This document shows positions 16,099 through 24,778 of a DNA stretch of 30,044 nucleotides, piece after piece. The translations under genes were made by a program, and so were the position numbers. The stretch is from positions 1 through 30,044 of the forward strand of contig CAZRNR010000022.1 of assembly GCA_964601505.1 (NCBI GenBank), read 5' to 3'. The stretch is from DRWZ01 sp964601505. Its GTDB lineage: Bacteria; Calescibacteriota; Calescibacteriia; Calescibacteriales; Calescibacteriaceae. Under the pieces are notes generated by a model, which saw nothing but the letters and a program-made list of their open reading frames with translations, was not told the origin of the DNA and did not search any database. The stretch's first letter is position 1. The number at the start of each line of letters is the position of its first letter.

Positions 16099-16629
16099 TT
16101 ACTTTATCTTTTGAATTTCCTTGATATATCTTGAGATATATTGAGCGCCCGATATGACAGTTAATGCAAAGCATATTACAAAGAATATATCCCCAACAAA
16201 TTTAGCAGATATGTTGAAGTATTCATCTTTTAGTATGTAAGAAGATATAGCTATATTACCTGCGAGTGTTTTAAGTTTTGCGGTTATAGAACTTGGTATA
16301 TGGAAACTATGCCTCTCCGCAGAAGCTCTGAGGCCAAGAACAATTATTTCTCTAAGGATTATAATAGATGATGCAAATTTAGGTATGTCTTGCACTCCCA
16401 TCAGAACAACCAAGGTGCATATGAAAAGAGATTTATCCGCGACTGGGTCAAAAATGTCCCCATCTGATTTGCTTTTATTAAACCTCCTTGAAATATATCC
16501 ATCTAATACATCCGTTAGAGCAAAAAAGATGTATGTAAAAAAGATAAAAACCCTTGAAACATCAAATATTATCAAAAGTGGGACAAAGAAAGCTCCTAAA
16601 ATCCTAAAGAAGGTTATATAATCGGCCAT
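16099..16629 (-). CDS. pgsA: CDP-diacylglycerol--glycerol-3-phosphate 3-phosphatidyltransferase
   Basis: Makes phosphatidylglycerol phosphate, the committed step to PG and cardiolipin, in the inner membrane. The 176-residue product has about four to five hydrophobic segments. It carries the CDP-alcohol phosphotransferase motif D-x2-D-G-x2-A-R-x8-G-x3-D-x3-D as DVLDGYISRRFNKSKSDG followed by DIFDPVAD (about residues 40-66). The usual alanine is serine here, and all acidic metal ligands are kept. REIIVLGLR further on is typical of PgsA. Phosphatidylserine synthase is a less likely alternative. The ATG overlaps the stop of the upstream crotonase by one base (TAATG), so the two are translationally coupled. 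Confidence 0.92.
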   Translation of the reverse strand: MADYITFFRILGAFFVPLLIIFDVSRVFIFFTYIFFALTDVLDGYISRRFNKSKSDGDIFDPVADKSLFICTLVVLMGVQDIPKFASSIIILREIIVLGLRASAERHSFHIPSSITAKLKTLAGNIAISSYILKDEYFNISAKFVGDIFFVICFALTVISGAQYISRYIKEIQKIK

Positions 16630-17414
16630 TATTTCTTTCTCTTCTCAAGGAATTCTGATATTTTAGATTTGGCAAAATTTGTCGAGAGTGAAGAAGCACA
16701 AAAGAGAGCCTCAGTTCTGAAGTTTTCCGAAGGTATCCCACTCAAAGATATATTACAAAGCTCATTTATGTATCTTAGAGCAGTCTGATTCTTCCCTTCA
16801 AACTTCTTCACAAGCCTTATTGCTGATTCAATAAGAACATCTCTACTTTCACAAACTTCATCAGCTATTCCAAGTTCAAGAGCTTCTTGAGCATCAATAT
16901 ATCTTCCTTCCATTATCAAACGCTTAGATTTCTGAATACCTATCAGCCTTGATAGTCTTTGTGTTCCACCGTATCCTGGAAGGATTCCTAAATTTATCTC
17001 TGGAAGTCCAACTTTTGCATTCTTTGTCATAATCCTAAAAGTGCAAGAGAGAGCCAACTCAAAACCTCCTCCAAGTGCCCAACCATCTATTGCTGCAACA
17101 GTTATATACTTTAAATTCTCAATCTTTGAAAAGACTTTTTGACCTCTTCTTAAATATTCAAAAGCCTGATGCACATTTTGCAGAGCATAAAGTTCCTTAA
17201 CATCTGCTCCAGCGGAAAAAGCTCTACCCTCTCCAAAAAACACAACTCCAGATTTCTCCTGAGAATACCAAATAATGTCTATCAATTCATCAAGCTCCTC
17301 AAGCATTTTTGAAGATATAGAGTTCAGAGTTTGTGGTGAATTCAACTTGACTAAAATTACCTTGTCAATCTCTTCAACAACTATCTTCTCACCTTTAAAA
17401 TTATTCCAAGACAT
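16629..17414 (-). CDS. enoyl-CoA hydratase/isomerase family protein
   Basis: A 261-residue crotonase-fold protein, which typically hydrates trans-2-enoyl-CoA in the cytoplasm. The oxyanion-hole segments are RAFSAGADVKEL and AIDGWALGGGFEL. Both catalytic glutamates of true hydratases are present: Glu119 (GGGFEL) and Glu139 (GLPEINLG), followed by LGILPGYGGTQRL. The substrate cannot be told from sequence, and no other beta-oxidation genes adjoin it. It is the first gene of the crotonase-pgsA pair. No Shine-Dalgarno precedes the ATG, but a perfect TATAAT lies 8 bases upstream. Confidence 0.93.
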   Translation of the reverse strand: MSWNNFKGEKIVVEEIDKVILVKLNSPQTLNSISSKMLEELDELIDIIWYSQEKSGVVFFGEGRAFSAGADVKELYALQNVHQAFEYLRRGQKVFSKIENLKYITVAAIDGWALGGGFELALSCTFRIMTKNAKVGLPEINLGILPGYGGTQRLSRLIGIQKSKRLIMEGRYIDAQEALELGIADEVCESRDVLIESAIRLVKKFEGKNQTALRYINELCNISLSGIPSENFRTEALFCASSLSTNFAKSKISEFLEKRKK

Positions 17415-17422
17415 AACAGGAA

Positions 17423-17428
17423 ATTATA
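17423..17428 (-). promoter_or_regulatory. candidate -10 (TATAAT) for the crotonase gene
   Basis: A perfect TATAAT on the minus strand is separated from the ATG at 17414 by 8 bases. That would place the transcription start at or within a base or two of the start codon. No Shine-Dalgarno is present, consistent with a leaderless message. No good -35 is visible at 16-18 bases. The rest of the 242-base gap to fabF (17415-17656) shows nothing I recognise. Confidence 0.45.
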
Positions 17429-17656
17429 AACTCAAAGATAAAACTTTCATTATTCCAGATGTTTTAAGAAAATATAAAATAAGGCGTTAGAAAAACTAAA
17501 TAGCCAAATTAATGGATAGATGGTTATAAACACATCGCTTAATTTCCAGAGCAATCATAAAATTTTATTTACGAAATTAAATCACCTGACATCATAAGTC
17601 TCCAAAAAAGCTAAAAATAAAAAGAATATCTCTACATTACTCTACTCCTACATTAA

Positions 17657-18895
17657 TCAAACTTTCCTTAGAACAACGGATGCATTCGTTCCACCAAATC
17701 CGAAGGAATTGTTCATAGCATAGGTTATCTTTTTTTCCCTTGCTTGCCAGGGAACATAATCAAGATCGCATTCTGGGTCTGGTTCATCAAGGTTTATTGT
17801 TGGTGGGATAACATTATGGTATATTGATAAAGCAGTGAATATAGTTTCAACGGCTCCGGCTGCGCCTATCATATGGCCTGTCATAGATTTGGTAGATGAG
17901 ATAGGTATTGATTTTGCATCCTCACCAAAAACAATTTTCACAGCTTTGGTTTCAACCTCATCGTTATACTTAGTAGATGTTCCATGAGCGTTTATATAAT
18001 CTATTTTTGGGAAACCTGCCTCCTGCAGAGCTTTTTTCATAGTAAGGGCATATCCTGTTCCATCTTGTATTGGTGTTGTGATATGATAAGCATCTGAGCT
18101 TATACCGCAACCCACAATTTCAGCATAAATCCTAGCGCCTCTCTTTTTAGCGTTTTCATAAGTCTCAAGAATAAGAATGCCGGATCCCTCTCCCATAACA
18201 AATCCATCTCTTGATTTGTCAAAAGGTCTTGAGGCTTTCTGAGGTTCATCGTTTCTTGTTGAGAGAGCACGCATTGAAGCGAAACCAGCAATACCAACTG
18301 GCGTTATAGAGGACTCAGTTCCACCTGCGATAACCATATCGCACAATCCTAACTTTATGAGATTATACCCTTCAATTACCGAGTGAAGACCTGCAGCACA
18401 AGCAGTTGCTGGAGCTAAAGCACATCCTCTTGCTCCGGTTTTTATAGAAACAAGCCCCGCCGCCATATTCACTATGGTAACGGGTATTGCAAACGGAGAA
18501 ACTCTCCTTGGCCCCTTCTCTAAAAGGTTCTTAACAGACTCCTCCAAAATTCTCAAACCGCCTATACCTGAACCAATAACTACCCCTACCACCTCCGGCG
18601 GATACACTATAGAAACCTTGGAGTTCGTTATGAAACCAGCATCCTCTAATGCTTCATAGGCAGCAGATAAAGCGAATAATTCAAATCTTTCATATCTGTT
18701 AATCTCCTTCTCATCAACAAAACGTGGAGTAAATTTTTTCACCTCGGCAGCAATTCTCACAGGAAATTCCCTTGCATCAAACAGCGTTATATAGCCAACA
18801 CCTGATTTAGATCTCAAAACCGCATCAAAAGTCTCCTTAAGATTTTCACCAAGCGGAGTGACACAACCCATTCCCGTTATTACCACTCGATTCAT
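17657..18895 (-). CDS. fabF: beta-ketoacyl-ACP synthase II
   Basis: Elongates acyl-ACP by condensation with malonyl-ACP in fatty-acid synthesis. At 412 residues it is full length. The catalytic triad is Cys166 (ATACAAG), His304 (NAHGTST) and His341 (TGHMIGAAG), at almost the same positions as in E. coli FabF. The N-terminal VVITGMGCVTPLG and the C-terminal NNSFGFGGTNASVV are typical. The usual neighbours acpP, fabG and fabD are not in the window. It follows the sulfotransferase-like gene after 27 bases and is probably co-transcribed. No Shine-Dalgarno is seen before the ATG. Confidence 0.97.
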   Translation of the reverse strand: MNRVVITGMGCVTPLGENLKETFDAVLRSKSGVGYITLFDAREFPVRIAAEVKKFTPRFVDEKEINRYERFELFALSAAYEALEDAGFITNSKVSIVYPPEVVGVVIGSGIGGLRILEESVKNLLEKGPRRVSPFAIPVTIVNMAAGLVSIKTGARGCALAPATACAAGLHSVIEGYNLIKLGLCDMVIAGGTESSITPVGIAGFASMRALSTRNDEPQKASRPFDKSRDGFVMGEGSGILILETYENAKKRGARIYAEIVGCGISSDAYHITTPIQDGTGYALTMKKALQEAGFPKIDYINAHGTSTKYNDEVETKAVKIVFGEDAKSIPISSTKSMTGHMIGAAGAVETIFTALSIYHNVIPPTINLDEPDPECDLDYVPWQAREKKITYAMNNSFGFGGTNASVVLRKV

Positions 18896-18922
18896 ATCAG
18901 ACTTAATTTTTAAGATAAAAAA

Positions 18923-19987
18923 CTAAAATCCTACAATTTCTGCTTTTCCTACTCTTCGCCTAATAAAGCTTGAAACAACGAAATCATATCTGAGATTTAT
19001 CTCCCGATCTACCAAAGACTCATTTGCTTCTATCTCCAACTTATGAAAATCTCTCTTCTCCTCCTCATCAAGAACAAACCTATTTTCAGAACCGAAAAAA
19101 TCTTCAAAAAAATTACAGTTCGATTCCTTGTATTTTTCTAAAATCTCTATCCTCTCTGGAAAAGTCAGCAGATAATTCCGAAGTGTTCCATAAGAACCGT
19201 CTAAAAATCTAAGAGCATCTATGATAATGTTTCGAACAGATGTATGAATATCTTTACCGTACTCTTCGTTTAATCTTCTCAGAGCAAGTGTGGATTCAGT
19301 TGTCAGTGAGATGTGTTCATAAGAATCAGTTCCCGGTAAATTAAGCTCAATCCCCAAAACTCTTTGAAAAAAATCGGATATTACACTCCCGCCTATCAAA
19401 TTTTTCTTGTCATATACCAAAGGAATTATTTCTACACCAACCTCATCCCAAAGCTTCATCAAAAAGCCATAATAATCCAGCTTCAATGCCTTATCTGAAA
19501 ACGGAAGAAAGTCACCTATATTATAACTCAATCTTACAGAATCATCTAAGACTAGTTGCTTGTAATAGGATTCAATATAAAAATCTTGTCTCCTAAAATA
19601 AACGGCTATCTTAAAACTGTCAAAGAATTCGGATAAGTCTTTGATAAGCTTTTTTATTTTTATAGGTTTGACATTAATAAAATGCTCTGAACTCAGGACA
19701 ACTTTTTTAAAATGAGGATATAAAGATATTAATTCTTTCTCAAGTAGGCTAAAAGTTGAAATGTAATCTAGCTGCGGGGGGAAAATCAAATTATCCCCAA
19801 TCCTAATTGGATCAACTCCCAGTGAATACGCAAGAGGAAAATGTGATTCGATCTGCCCCGGACATAAAGATTCTGGATAAAAAATACCATAATCTTTCAG
19901 AAGCAAGAATCTGTTCCTTGAAAAGAAAAACTGTAGAGCTTTTGTTCCAGTTCTTGGATATCCTATATGAATTATTAGTTCCTTCAT
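18923..19987 (-). CDS. sulfotransferase-like protein
   Basis: A 354-residue protein with the start typical of bacterial PAPS-dependent sulfotransferases: strand IIHIGYPRTGTKALQ (residues 5-19), whose PRTGT resembles the 5'-phosphosulfate loop. A later segment, FKIAVYFRRQDFYIESYYKQ (about residues 128-147), corresponds to the 3'-phosphate-binding strand and helix, with arginines in place. The rest is diverged and has no signal peptide or membrane segment. The acceptor (lipid, glycan or other) cannot be read from sequence. It leads the pair with fabF and shares a 75-base divergent region with gspN that contains a 10-bp inverted repeat. Confidence 0.75.
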   Translation of the reverse strand: MKELIIHIGYPRTGTKALQFFFSRNRFLLLKDYGIFYPESLCPGQIESHFPLAYSLGVDPIRIGDNLIFPPQLDYISTFSLLEKELISLYPHFKKVVLSSEHFINVKPIKIKKLIKDLSEFFDSFKIAVYFRRQDFYIESYYKQLVLDDSVRLSYNIGDFLPFSDKALKLDYYGFLMKLWDEVGVEIIPLVYDKKNLIGGSVISDFFQRVLGIELNLPGTDSYEHISLTTESTLALRRLNEEYGKDIHTSVRNIIIDALRFLDGSYGTLRNYLLTFPERIEILEKYKESNCNFFEDFFGSENRFVLDEEEKRDFHKLEIEANESLVDREINLRYDFVVSSFIRRRVGKAEIVGF

Positions 19988-19994
19988 ATATCAG

Positions 19995-20047
19995 AAATAT
20001 CGAAAAATCTTAATTTTTTGATTAAAAATCGAAGCACTTCGATATTT
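19995..20047. promoter_or_regulatory. inverted repeat in the sulfotransferase/gspN divergent region
   Basis: AAATATCGAA (19995-20004) and TTCGATATTT (20038-20047) are perfect 10-base inverted repeats 33 bases apart. Inside lies a further palindrome, ATCGAAG-CA-CTTCGAT (20028-20043). The core ATCGAA thus occurs three times, in both orientations, between two divergent genes. This suits a repressor or activator site, or a strong hairpin near the 5' end of one transcript. The GATATT within the left arm lies 8 bases from the sulfotransferase ATG and could be its -10. Confidence 0.5.
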
Positions 20048-20062
20048 TGTAAATATAAATCA

Positions 20063-20866
20063 GTGTTCAAAAGGTTCAAAAAAATTTTTCTTTACCTATC
20101 ATTACTTTTCCTTGGAAGCATTGCAGGTGTTTATCTTTTCTTCCCCTCAGAACTCGCAAGAAAATACATAAACTTAAATCAAGATAAAGTAATAGTTGGA
20201 AAAATTGATCTACTTTTCCCAATTGGATTTCACTTCTCAGATGTAAAAATACATGTCTCCGAAGAGGAAGAAGACATAAAATTTTCCGAAATTTCTTTAT
20301 ATCCATCCCTGATACTCCCTATAACCCTACCATTTGGGAAATCTAAAATCAAAATAATTGCGAAAACATCAAAGACGAATATACAAATACAAACATATCT
20401 TGCGAAAGATCAAGATAAAATCATAATGAGAGCAATACAAATAGGTGGAGAAATCGAGGCATCAGATTTCCCAATCAATCCAAAAATCAAAGGTAAGGGA
20501 AAGGTGAAAATTGACACTGAATTAGACAATATAAATAACTTTGAAAATCTTTCTGGTAAGATCAAACTTTTTTCAAATAGGCTAACACTTGAGGTAAGTG
20601 GATTTGATTTTTTTGAAGGAGAAATAACTCTCGGGGAGACAGAACTTGTAGCTAACGTATCTTCTGGAAAAATCAACATAATAAGACTCGAAAGTAAAGG
20701 CGGAGATATTGAGGGGATGATAACAGGAAGCATAAAAGCCAAAAAGGAATTATCAGATTCAGAAATAGATTTGATTTTGGACTTGAAAACAAAGATCATC
20801 AACCTACCTGCTCAAAAGTTCAAACTACAAGGGAACATATTTCAGCCGAAAATTTCTTCTCTCTAA
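20063..20866 (+). CDS. gspN: type II secretion system protein GspN-like
   Basis: From the GTG at 20063 the product has about 267 residues. An N-terminal basic stretch is followed by one membrane segment (about residues 8-29) and an all-beta periplasmic body. The layout fits the GspN proteins found with type II secretion in deltaproteobacteria: the FP after the membrane segment, the early LFPIGFHFSDVKIHV strand, the middle leading to GKIKLFSNRL, and the ending FKLQGNIFQPKI. The role of GspN is poorly understood. A TTG at 20018 in the same frame would add 15 residues, but it lies inside the inverted-repeat region, so GTG is preferred. Neither start has a Shine-Dalgarno. The dehydrogenase gene begins 20 bases later. 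The assignment rests on pattern and length, so it is moderate. Confidence 0.6.
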   Translation: MFKRFKKIFLYLSLLFLGSIAGVYLFFPSELARKYINLNQDKVIVGKIDLLFPIGFHFSDVKIHVSEEEEDIKFSEISLYPSLILPITLPFGKSKIKIIAKTSKTNIQIQTYLAKDQDKIIMRAIQIGGEIEASDFPINPKIKGKGKVKIDTELDNINNFENLSGKIKLFSNRLTLEVSGFDFFEGEITLGETELVANVSSGKINIIRLESKGGDIEGMITGSIKAKKELSDSEIDLILDLKTKIINLPAQKFKLQGNIFQPKISSL

Positions 20867-20886
20867 ACCTGATAAAAAAGCTTAAT

Positions 20887-21834
20887 ATGAAAGCAGCAAT
20901 TCTTGAGGAGTTTGGGAAAATAGAGGTGTGTGAAATAAAAGATCTAGAAGCAAAAGAAGGTTTCAGTGTTATAAAAGTTATAGAAGCTACACTAAACCCA
21001 ATAGATATTTTTACAATAATGGGGAGAAGGACTGTAAAACCAATTCCGCATATTCCTGGGGTCGAGGTATATGGTGAGGTGGTCGAAGGGAAATACAAAG
21101 GGAAAAAAGTTGTCGTATATCCAAGAATTTTTTGTGGAGAGTGTGAATATTGCTTTTCGGGAAGGGAGATGCTCTGCACAGGGGAACTTTTTGGTGTTTC
21201 AACAAATGGTGGATTTGCCGAGCTGTGCCTGGTCCCAGATAAAAATATATTTCCCATTGAAGAGAAAGTTCTACCAGAGGTTGCTTCAAGCTTACCAGTT
21301 GGTGCACTGACATCTTATCACGCGCTCAAATACGCAAACTTTGGAGATAGAGTTGCAGTCATCGGTGCAACAGGTAATACAGGAATCTTCTCAGTGCAGA
21401 TCGCTAAATTGAAAGGATGTGAGGTATTTGCATGGTCAAGAAAAAAAGCAAACTGGCTTAAAGAATTCGGCGCAGATGAAGTTCTGAACTATGAATCGGT
21501 TGAGAAATTTATCGGATACTTTGATATAGTCATAGATCCTCTTGGAGAAAAAACCTTCGATAGATCTATAAAGCTCATAAAAAAAGGTGGAACATTTATA
21601 ACTTTTGGGATACTCACTGGCGGAACAGTTTCTCTGAACATATTTGATCTTTACTCAAAGGAAATAAAAATCATCGGAACCACAGGAGGATCAAGAAAAG
21701 AATTCTCAGAACTCATATCAATATCGGAAAAACTTAAGACCAAGGTCTGGAAAAAGATAAAACTTGATGACCTAAAATCAGCTATTGAAGAGATGGGTAA
21801 AAAGGAAGGTGTAATAAAGGTAATGGTGGCTTAA
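20887..21834 (+). CDS. MDR-family alcohol dehydrogenase/reductase
   Basis: A 315-residue medium-chain dehydrogenase/reductase with a GroES-like N-terminal half and a Rossmann domain carrying GATGNTG (about residues 158-164). The structural-zinc loop CGECEYC-x7-C is complete (about residues 84-98). The catalytic-zinc cysteine, normally in a CxxD-like segment, is replaced by NPID as in quinone and enoyl reductases; the His of HIPGVE is kept. So it probably has structural but not catalytic zinc and reduces an activated double bond or carbonyl with NAD(P)H. From memory, SGREMLC followed by GVSTNGGFAE resembles crenarchaeal MDR enzymes, including acryloyl-CoA reductase-type proteins. It is 20 bases after gspN and has no Shine-Dalgarno. 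Confidence 0.85.
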   Translation: MKAAILEEFGKIEVCEIKDLEAKEGFSVIKVIEATLNPIDIFTIMGRRTVKPIPHIPGVEVYGEVVEGKYKGKKVVVYPRIFCGECEYCFSGREMLCTGELFGVSTNGGFAELCLVPDKNIFPIEEKVLPEVASSLPVGALTSYHALKYANFGDRVAVIGATGNTGIFSVQIAKLKGCEVFAWSRKKANWLKEFGADEVLNYESVEKFIGYFDIVIDPLGEKTFDRSIKLIKKGGTFITFGILTGGTVSLNIFDLYSKEIKIIGTTGGSRKEFSELISISEKLKTKVWKKIKLDDLKSAIEEMGKKEGVIKVMVA

Positions 21835-21864
21835 ATCAAGGTTTAAATCGACAATTTTAGTTTA

Positions 21865-22065
21865 TCAGCTCTGATTTGGCTTTTTTAATGGACAAGTCGA
21901 AAGTCCAAATAGTTTATAAAGAGGGCAGAAGGAAACAATTCCCGTAAGTATTGGTATTATACCTATAGCTCCTATCCAGTTTTTCGCGTATAAACCCCAC
22001 CCTACTAGAGCCAGACCGATCAAAATCCTCAAAACACGATCTATTGTCCCAACATTCTTAACCAT
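21865..22065 (-). CDS. DUF2892 family small membrane protein
   Basis: A 66-residue protein of the DUF2892 type, the same membrane module found at the C-terminus of YgaP-like rhodaneses. Signatures are NVGTIDRVLRILIGLAL at the N-terminus, two membrane helices (about residues 13-29 and 33-50) and the ending SFCPLYKLFGLSTC. The family function is unknown, with sulfur or redox links suggested by its fusion partners. It is a single gene, convergent with the dehydrogenase (30-base gap) and divergent from the penicillin-acylase gene. No Shine-Dalgarno; TAGATT lies 7 bases before the ATG. Confidence 0.88.
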   Translation of the reverse strand: MVKNVGTIDRVLRILIGLALVGWGLYAKNWIGAIGIIPILTGIVSFCPLYKLFGLSTCPLKKPNQS

Positions 22066-22162
22066 AATATAAAATCTAAACTAAATCGCATAGACATAGT
22101 TTTTCACAAAATTTTGTTCATTTTTGCGCATTTATTTTTGATTCTTACATAAAGTATGATTT

Positions 22163-24778
22163 ATGTTAAGGTATATTCTTTTAATATTAACAATATTATT
22201 AACTACGGCATGTTCAAAATCTGAAGTAGAGGATATCCCAGAAAATATAACAAAAGAAGAGATAGTCGGCACAGGACACAAAGCAAAAATATTCATAGAT
22301 AAAAATGGACTTCCGTATGTTGAATCTGAAAAATCAGAAGATGGAATGTTCGCAATAGGATACATAACAGCAAAAATGCGATATGCTCAGATTGATATTT
22401 TAAGAGTTGTATCAAATGGTCTGGTCTCTACAATTCTTGACATTGAACAGGCAAATTCCGTAGATTCACTTACAATAAGAACTCTTCTTGATATACAGAC
22501 AGGGGATCTTGTAAATCACAAACAATGGGAACTCCTGAAAGAGAAAGATCCCACATCAGCAAGACTATTCCAAGCTTTCGTAGATGGAATAAATTTCTAC
22601 ATAAAACGGCTTGAAGAAGGTAAAGAAGAATTACCACCTGAATATGAAAGCATTCTGTCTTCAAGGAATCCTCAGAATAACAAAGGAGCATTTTATATAA
22701 CTCCTCCTGAAATATTAGCCATAGCAAGATTTGAGGAATGGTATCTAACAGGTGAAGGAGATCTCCAATTTTCCATTATAAGAGAAAGGATAAAGAGAAA
22801 AGTTGAGGAAGATATATACAAAACAGTTTTCGCCGAAATATTAACTGCAAGAGCAGGAATAGAAATATTTACTCTACCAACACCGCCACTAAAAAATACA
22901 TCAACGATTCTATTCCACCTTGACCTTTTCAAAGGAGCAAAATGGGGAAGCAACAACTTTGTAATATCACCAAAACTTGCTACAAAACCAATTGTAGCTA
23001 ATGACCCTCATCTGCCGCTACTAAATCCCCCCCTATGGTTCCCAATAAGAGCAAAAATAGGAAACCTTTACTTCGAAGGATTTGCTCTAATCGGTATTCC
23101 CGGAATCTTAAGTGGAACAAATGGTTCAGTTGCCTGGGCTGTTACGAATGGAGGATATGACTCGCTTGATACATACCTTGAAAAAATCAAAAGAAATGAA
23201 AAATGTCAATCAGGATTTTCTTTTGAGCACGACCCTCAAAATATTCAAGACGATGCATGTGTTGAAGTAAAGGAATACGAAATAGGAAAGAGCAAAAAAA
23301 AGTTCTTCTACTGTAAAACTCACGGAACAATCATTGGAGAAAAAGATAAAACTCTAAATGGGGAAATAGAAACTGAACCGATTTTAGAAGATGGGAAAGA
23401 ATATATATCTTTCAGATGGACAGGACACGAGGTCTCATCAGAGGTTCTTTATTTTCTAAAGCTACTTGAAGCAAAATCTACTGATGAGTTTATGAAAGCA
23501 ATAACTGGATTTGAGGTTGCTACTATAAACTTTGTCTTTGCAGACCTTCAGGGAAATATTGGATTTGGTGATTTCAACCTTCTTCCCAAAAGAGATTGGG
23601 ATACCCAAAAATTCCCCCCGGTTGAATTACTTCCAACAGATGGATGTTGCGACTGGAAATCATGGGAACCGAGAGAAAAATTCCCAAACACCAAGAATCC
23701 AGAAAAAGGTTTTATCACGACAGCCAATAACGACCTTCCAGGATACACAAAAGATGGAAATCCTTTCAATGATCCAATTTATCTTTTCTGGTCATATGAT
23801 CCAGGATATAGAGTCGCAGAAATTACCTATATGATACAAGAGAAAGCAAAGCAAACAGGAAACAAAATATCCACAAGAGAGGTTCAAGAAATAATAGAAG
23901 ATACAATATCATATTGGACCAGAGGAGTCTTCCCAAAAGTTATAACTTATTTCGAAAATTTTTCAGGAGACCAAACCGAAAATTCATCTCTCTCGCTCTT
24001 GAAAAATTGGGATATGAGCTGCAGATCTGGTTTCAAATTAGATGATCCCGCTGAACTAAATTTCTCTGAAGTTCAAGATGCTCTGCAGAGGAAAAATTCA
24101 TCTGGATGCACAATATGGTGGGTATTTGTCTCAAAACTTATAATGAATACATTCTCAGACGAATTTAATACATACACACAAAATAAACCTGAACCTTTCC
24201 TCGAGGATTACTTTATAAAGAATCTATATTTTTACTTTGTATATGGTAAAAATACACCTAATTTTTTTGACAATGTATCAACTCCAACCATTGAAACAGA
24301 GAAGGACATAATTTTACTAAGCTTCAAAGAAGCAGTAAAATATCTGTCAGATAACTTTGGAAAAAACCCAGAAAACTGGCTTTGGGGGAAACTAAATAAA
24401 ATGAAACTTTATCATCCTACATCTCAAGCTGGAATATCTTTGTTTGATATAGGACCGTTTCCAATAGATCTAGGTCCTTTTGCTCCAGCAGTTTCTTGGA
24501 TATCTCTTGTGACAGAAGATCCAAAGAGTTCGTTCATAAATACTGGGGGACCATCTTTCAGGTCAATTGCTACACCAACTGAAAATAGGTTTAAACTCCT
24601 TTTTGCTTTCCCCGGAGGAGTCGCAGGCTTTGGATGGAACGGGAATGAAAAAACTTTGAAAAAACCTGATATACAAAACGGGTTTAACAATCTTGTATCA
24701 TCATATTTTGGGAGTGGATATATAGGTTTTGAAGATGACAAATCAAAACATAAGAAGGCTATTTTAATTCAACCGTGA
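22163..24778 (+). CDS. penicillin acylase family lipoprotein (Ntn hydrolase)
   Basis: An 871-residue member of the penicillin acylase family, whose members cleave amides such as penicillins, acyl-homoserine lactones or other acylated amines. The N-terminus is a lipoprotein signal with TTAC and Cys17, so it is likely anchored in the outer or inner membrane facing the periplasm. The autocleavage site is visible as KWGSNNFVI, with Ser263 as the predicted new N-terminal nucleophile of the beta chain. NDPHLP and AWAVTNGGYDSLDTYLE, both family hallmarks, follow. Most family members have an ordinary signal peptide, so lipid anchoring is notable. The natural substrate is not readable. The stop overlaps the GTG start of tyrA (GTGA). 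No Shine-Dalgarno is seen. Confidence 0.9.
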   Translation: MLRYILLILTILLTTACSKSEVEDIPENITKEEIVGTGHKAKIFIDKNGLPYVESEKSEDGMFAIGYITAKMRYAQIDILRVVSNGLVSTILDIEQANSVDSLTIRTLLDIQTGDLVNHKQWELLKEKDPTSARLFQAFVDGINFYIKRLEEGKEELPPEYESILSSRNPQNNKGAFYITPPEILAIARFEEWYLTGEGDLQFSIIRERIKRKVEEDIYKTVFAEILTARAGIEIFTLPTPPLKNTSTILFHLDLFKGAKWGSNNFVISPKLATKPIVANDPHLPLLNPPLWFPIRAKIGNLYFEGFALIGIPGILSGTNGSVAWAVTNGGYDSLDTYLEKIKRNEKCQSGFSFEHDPQNIQDDACVEVKEYEIGKSKKKFFYCKTHGTIIGEKDKTLNGEIETEPILEDGKEYISFRWTGHEVSSEVLYFLKLLEAKSTDEFMKAITGFEVATINFVFADLQGNIGFGDFNLLPKRDWDTQKFPPVELLPTDGCCDWKSWEPREKFPNTKNPEKGFITTANNDLPGYTKDGNPFNDPIYLFWSYDPGYRVAEITYMIQEKAKQTGNKISTREVQEIIEDTISYWTRGVFPKVITYFENFSGDQTENSSLSLLKNWDMSCRSGFKLDDPAELNFSEVQDALQRKNSSGCTIWWVFVSKLIMNTFSDEFNTYTQNKPEPFLEDYFIKNLYFYFVYGKNTPNFFDNVSTPTIETEKDIILLSFKEAVKYLSDNFGKNPENWLWGKLNKMKLYHPTSQAGISLFDIGPFPIDLGPFAPAVSWISLVTEDPKSSFINTGGPSFRSIATPTENRFKLLFAFPGGVAGFGWNGNEKTLKKPDIQNGFNNLVSSYFGSGYIGFEDDKSKHKKAILIQP

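Noticed and set aside
21864..21886. Short palindrome ATCAGCTCTGAT followed by a T-run, a possible terminator for the dehydrogenase unit
   Set aside because: The stem is only 4-5 AT-rich pairs with a 2-4 base loop, and it overlaps the end of the convergent DUF2892 gene; too weak to call.
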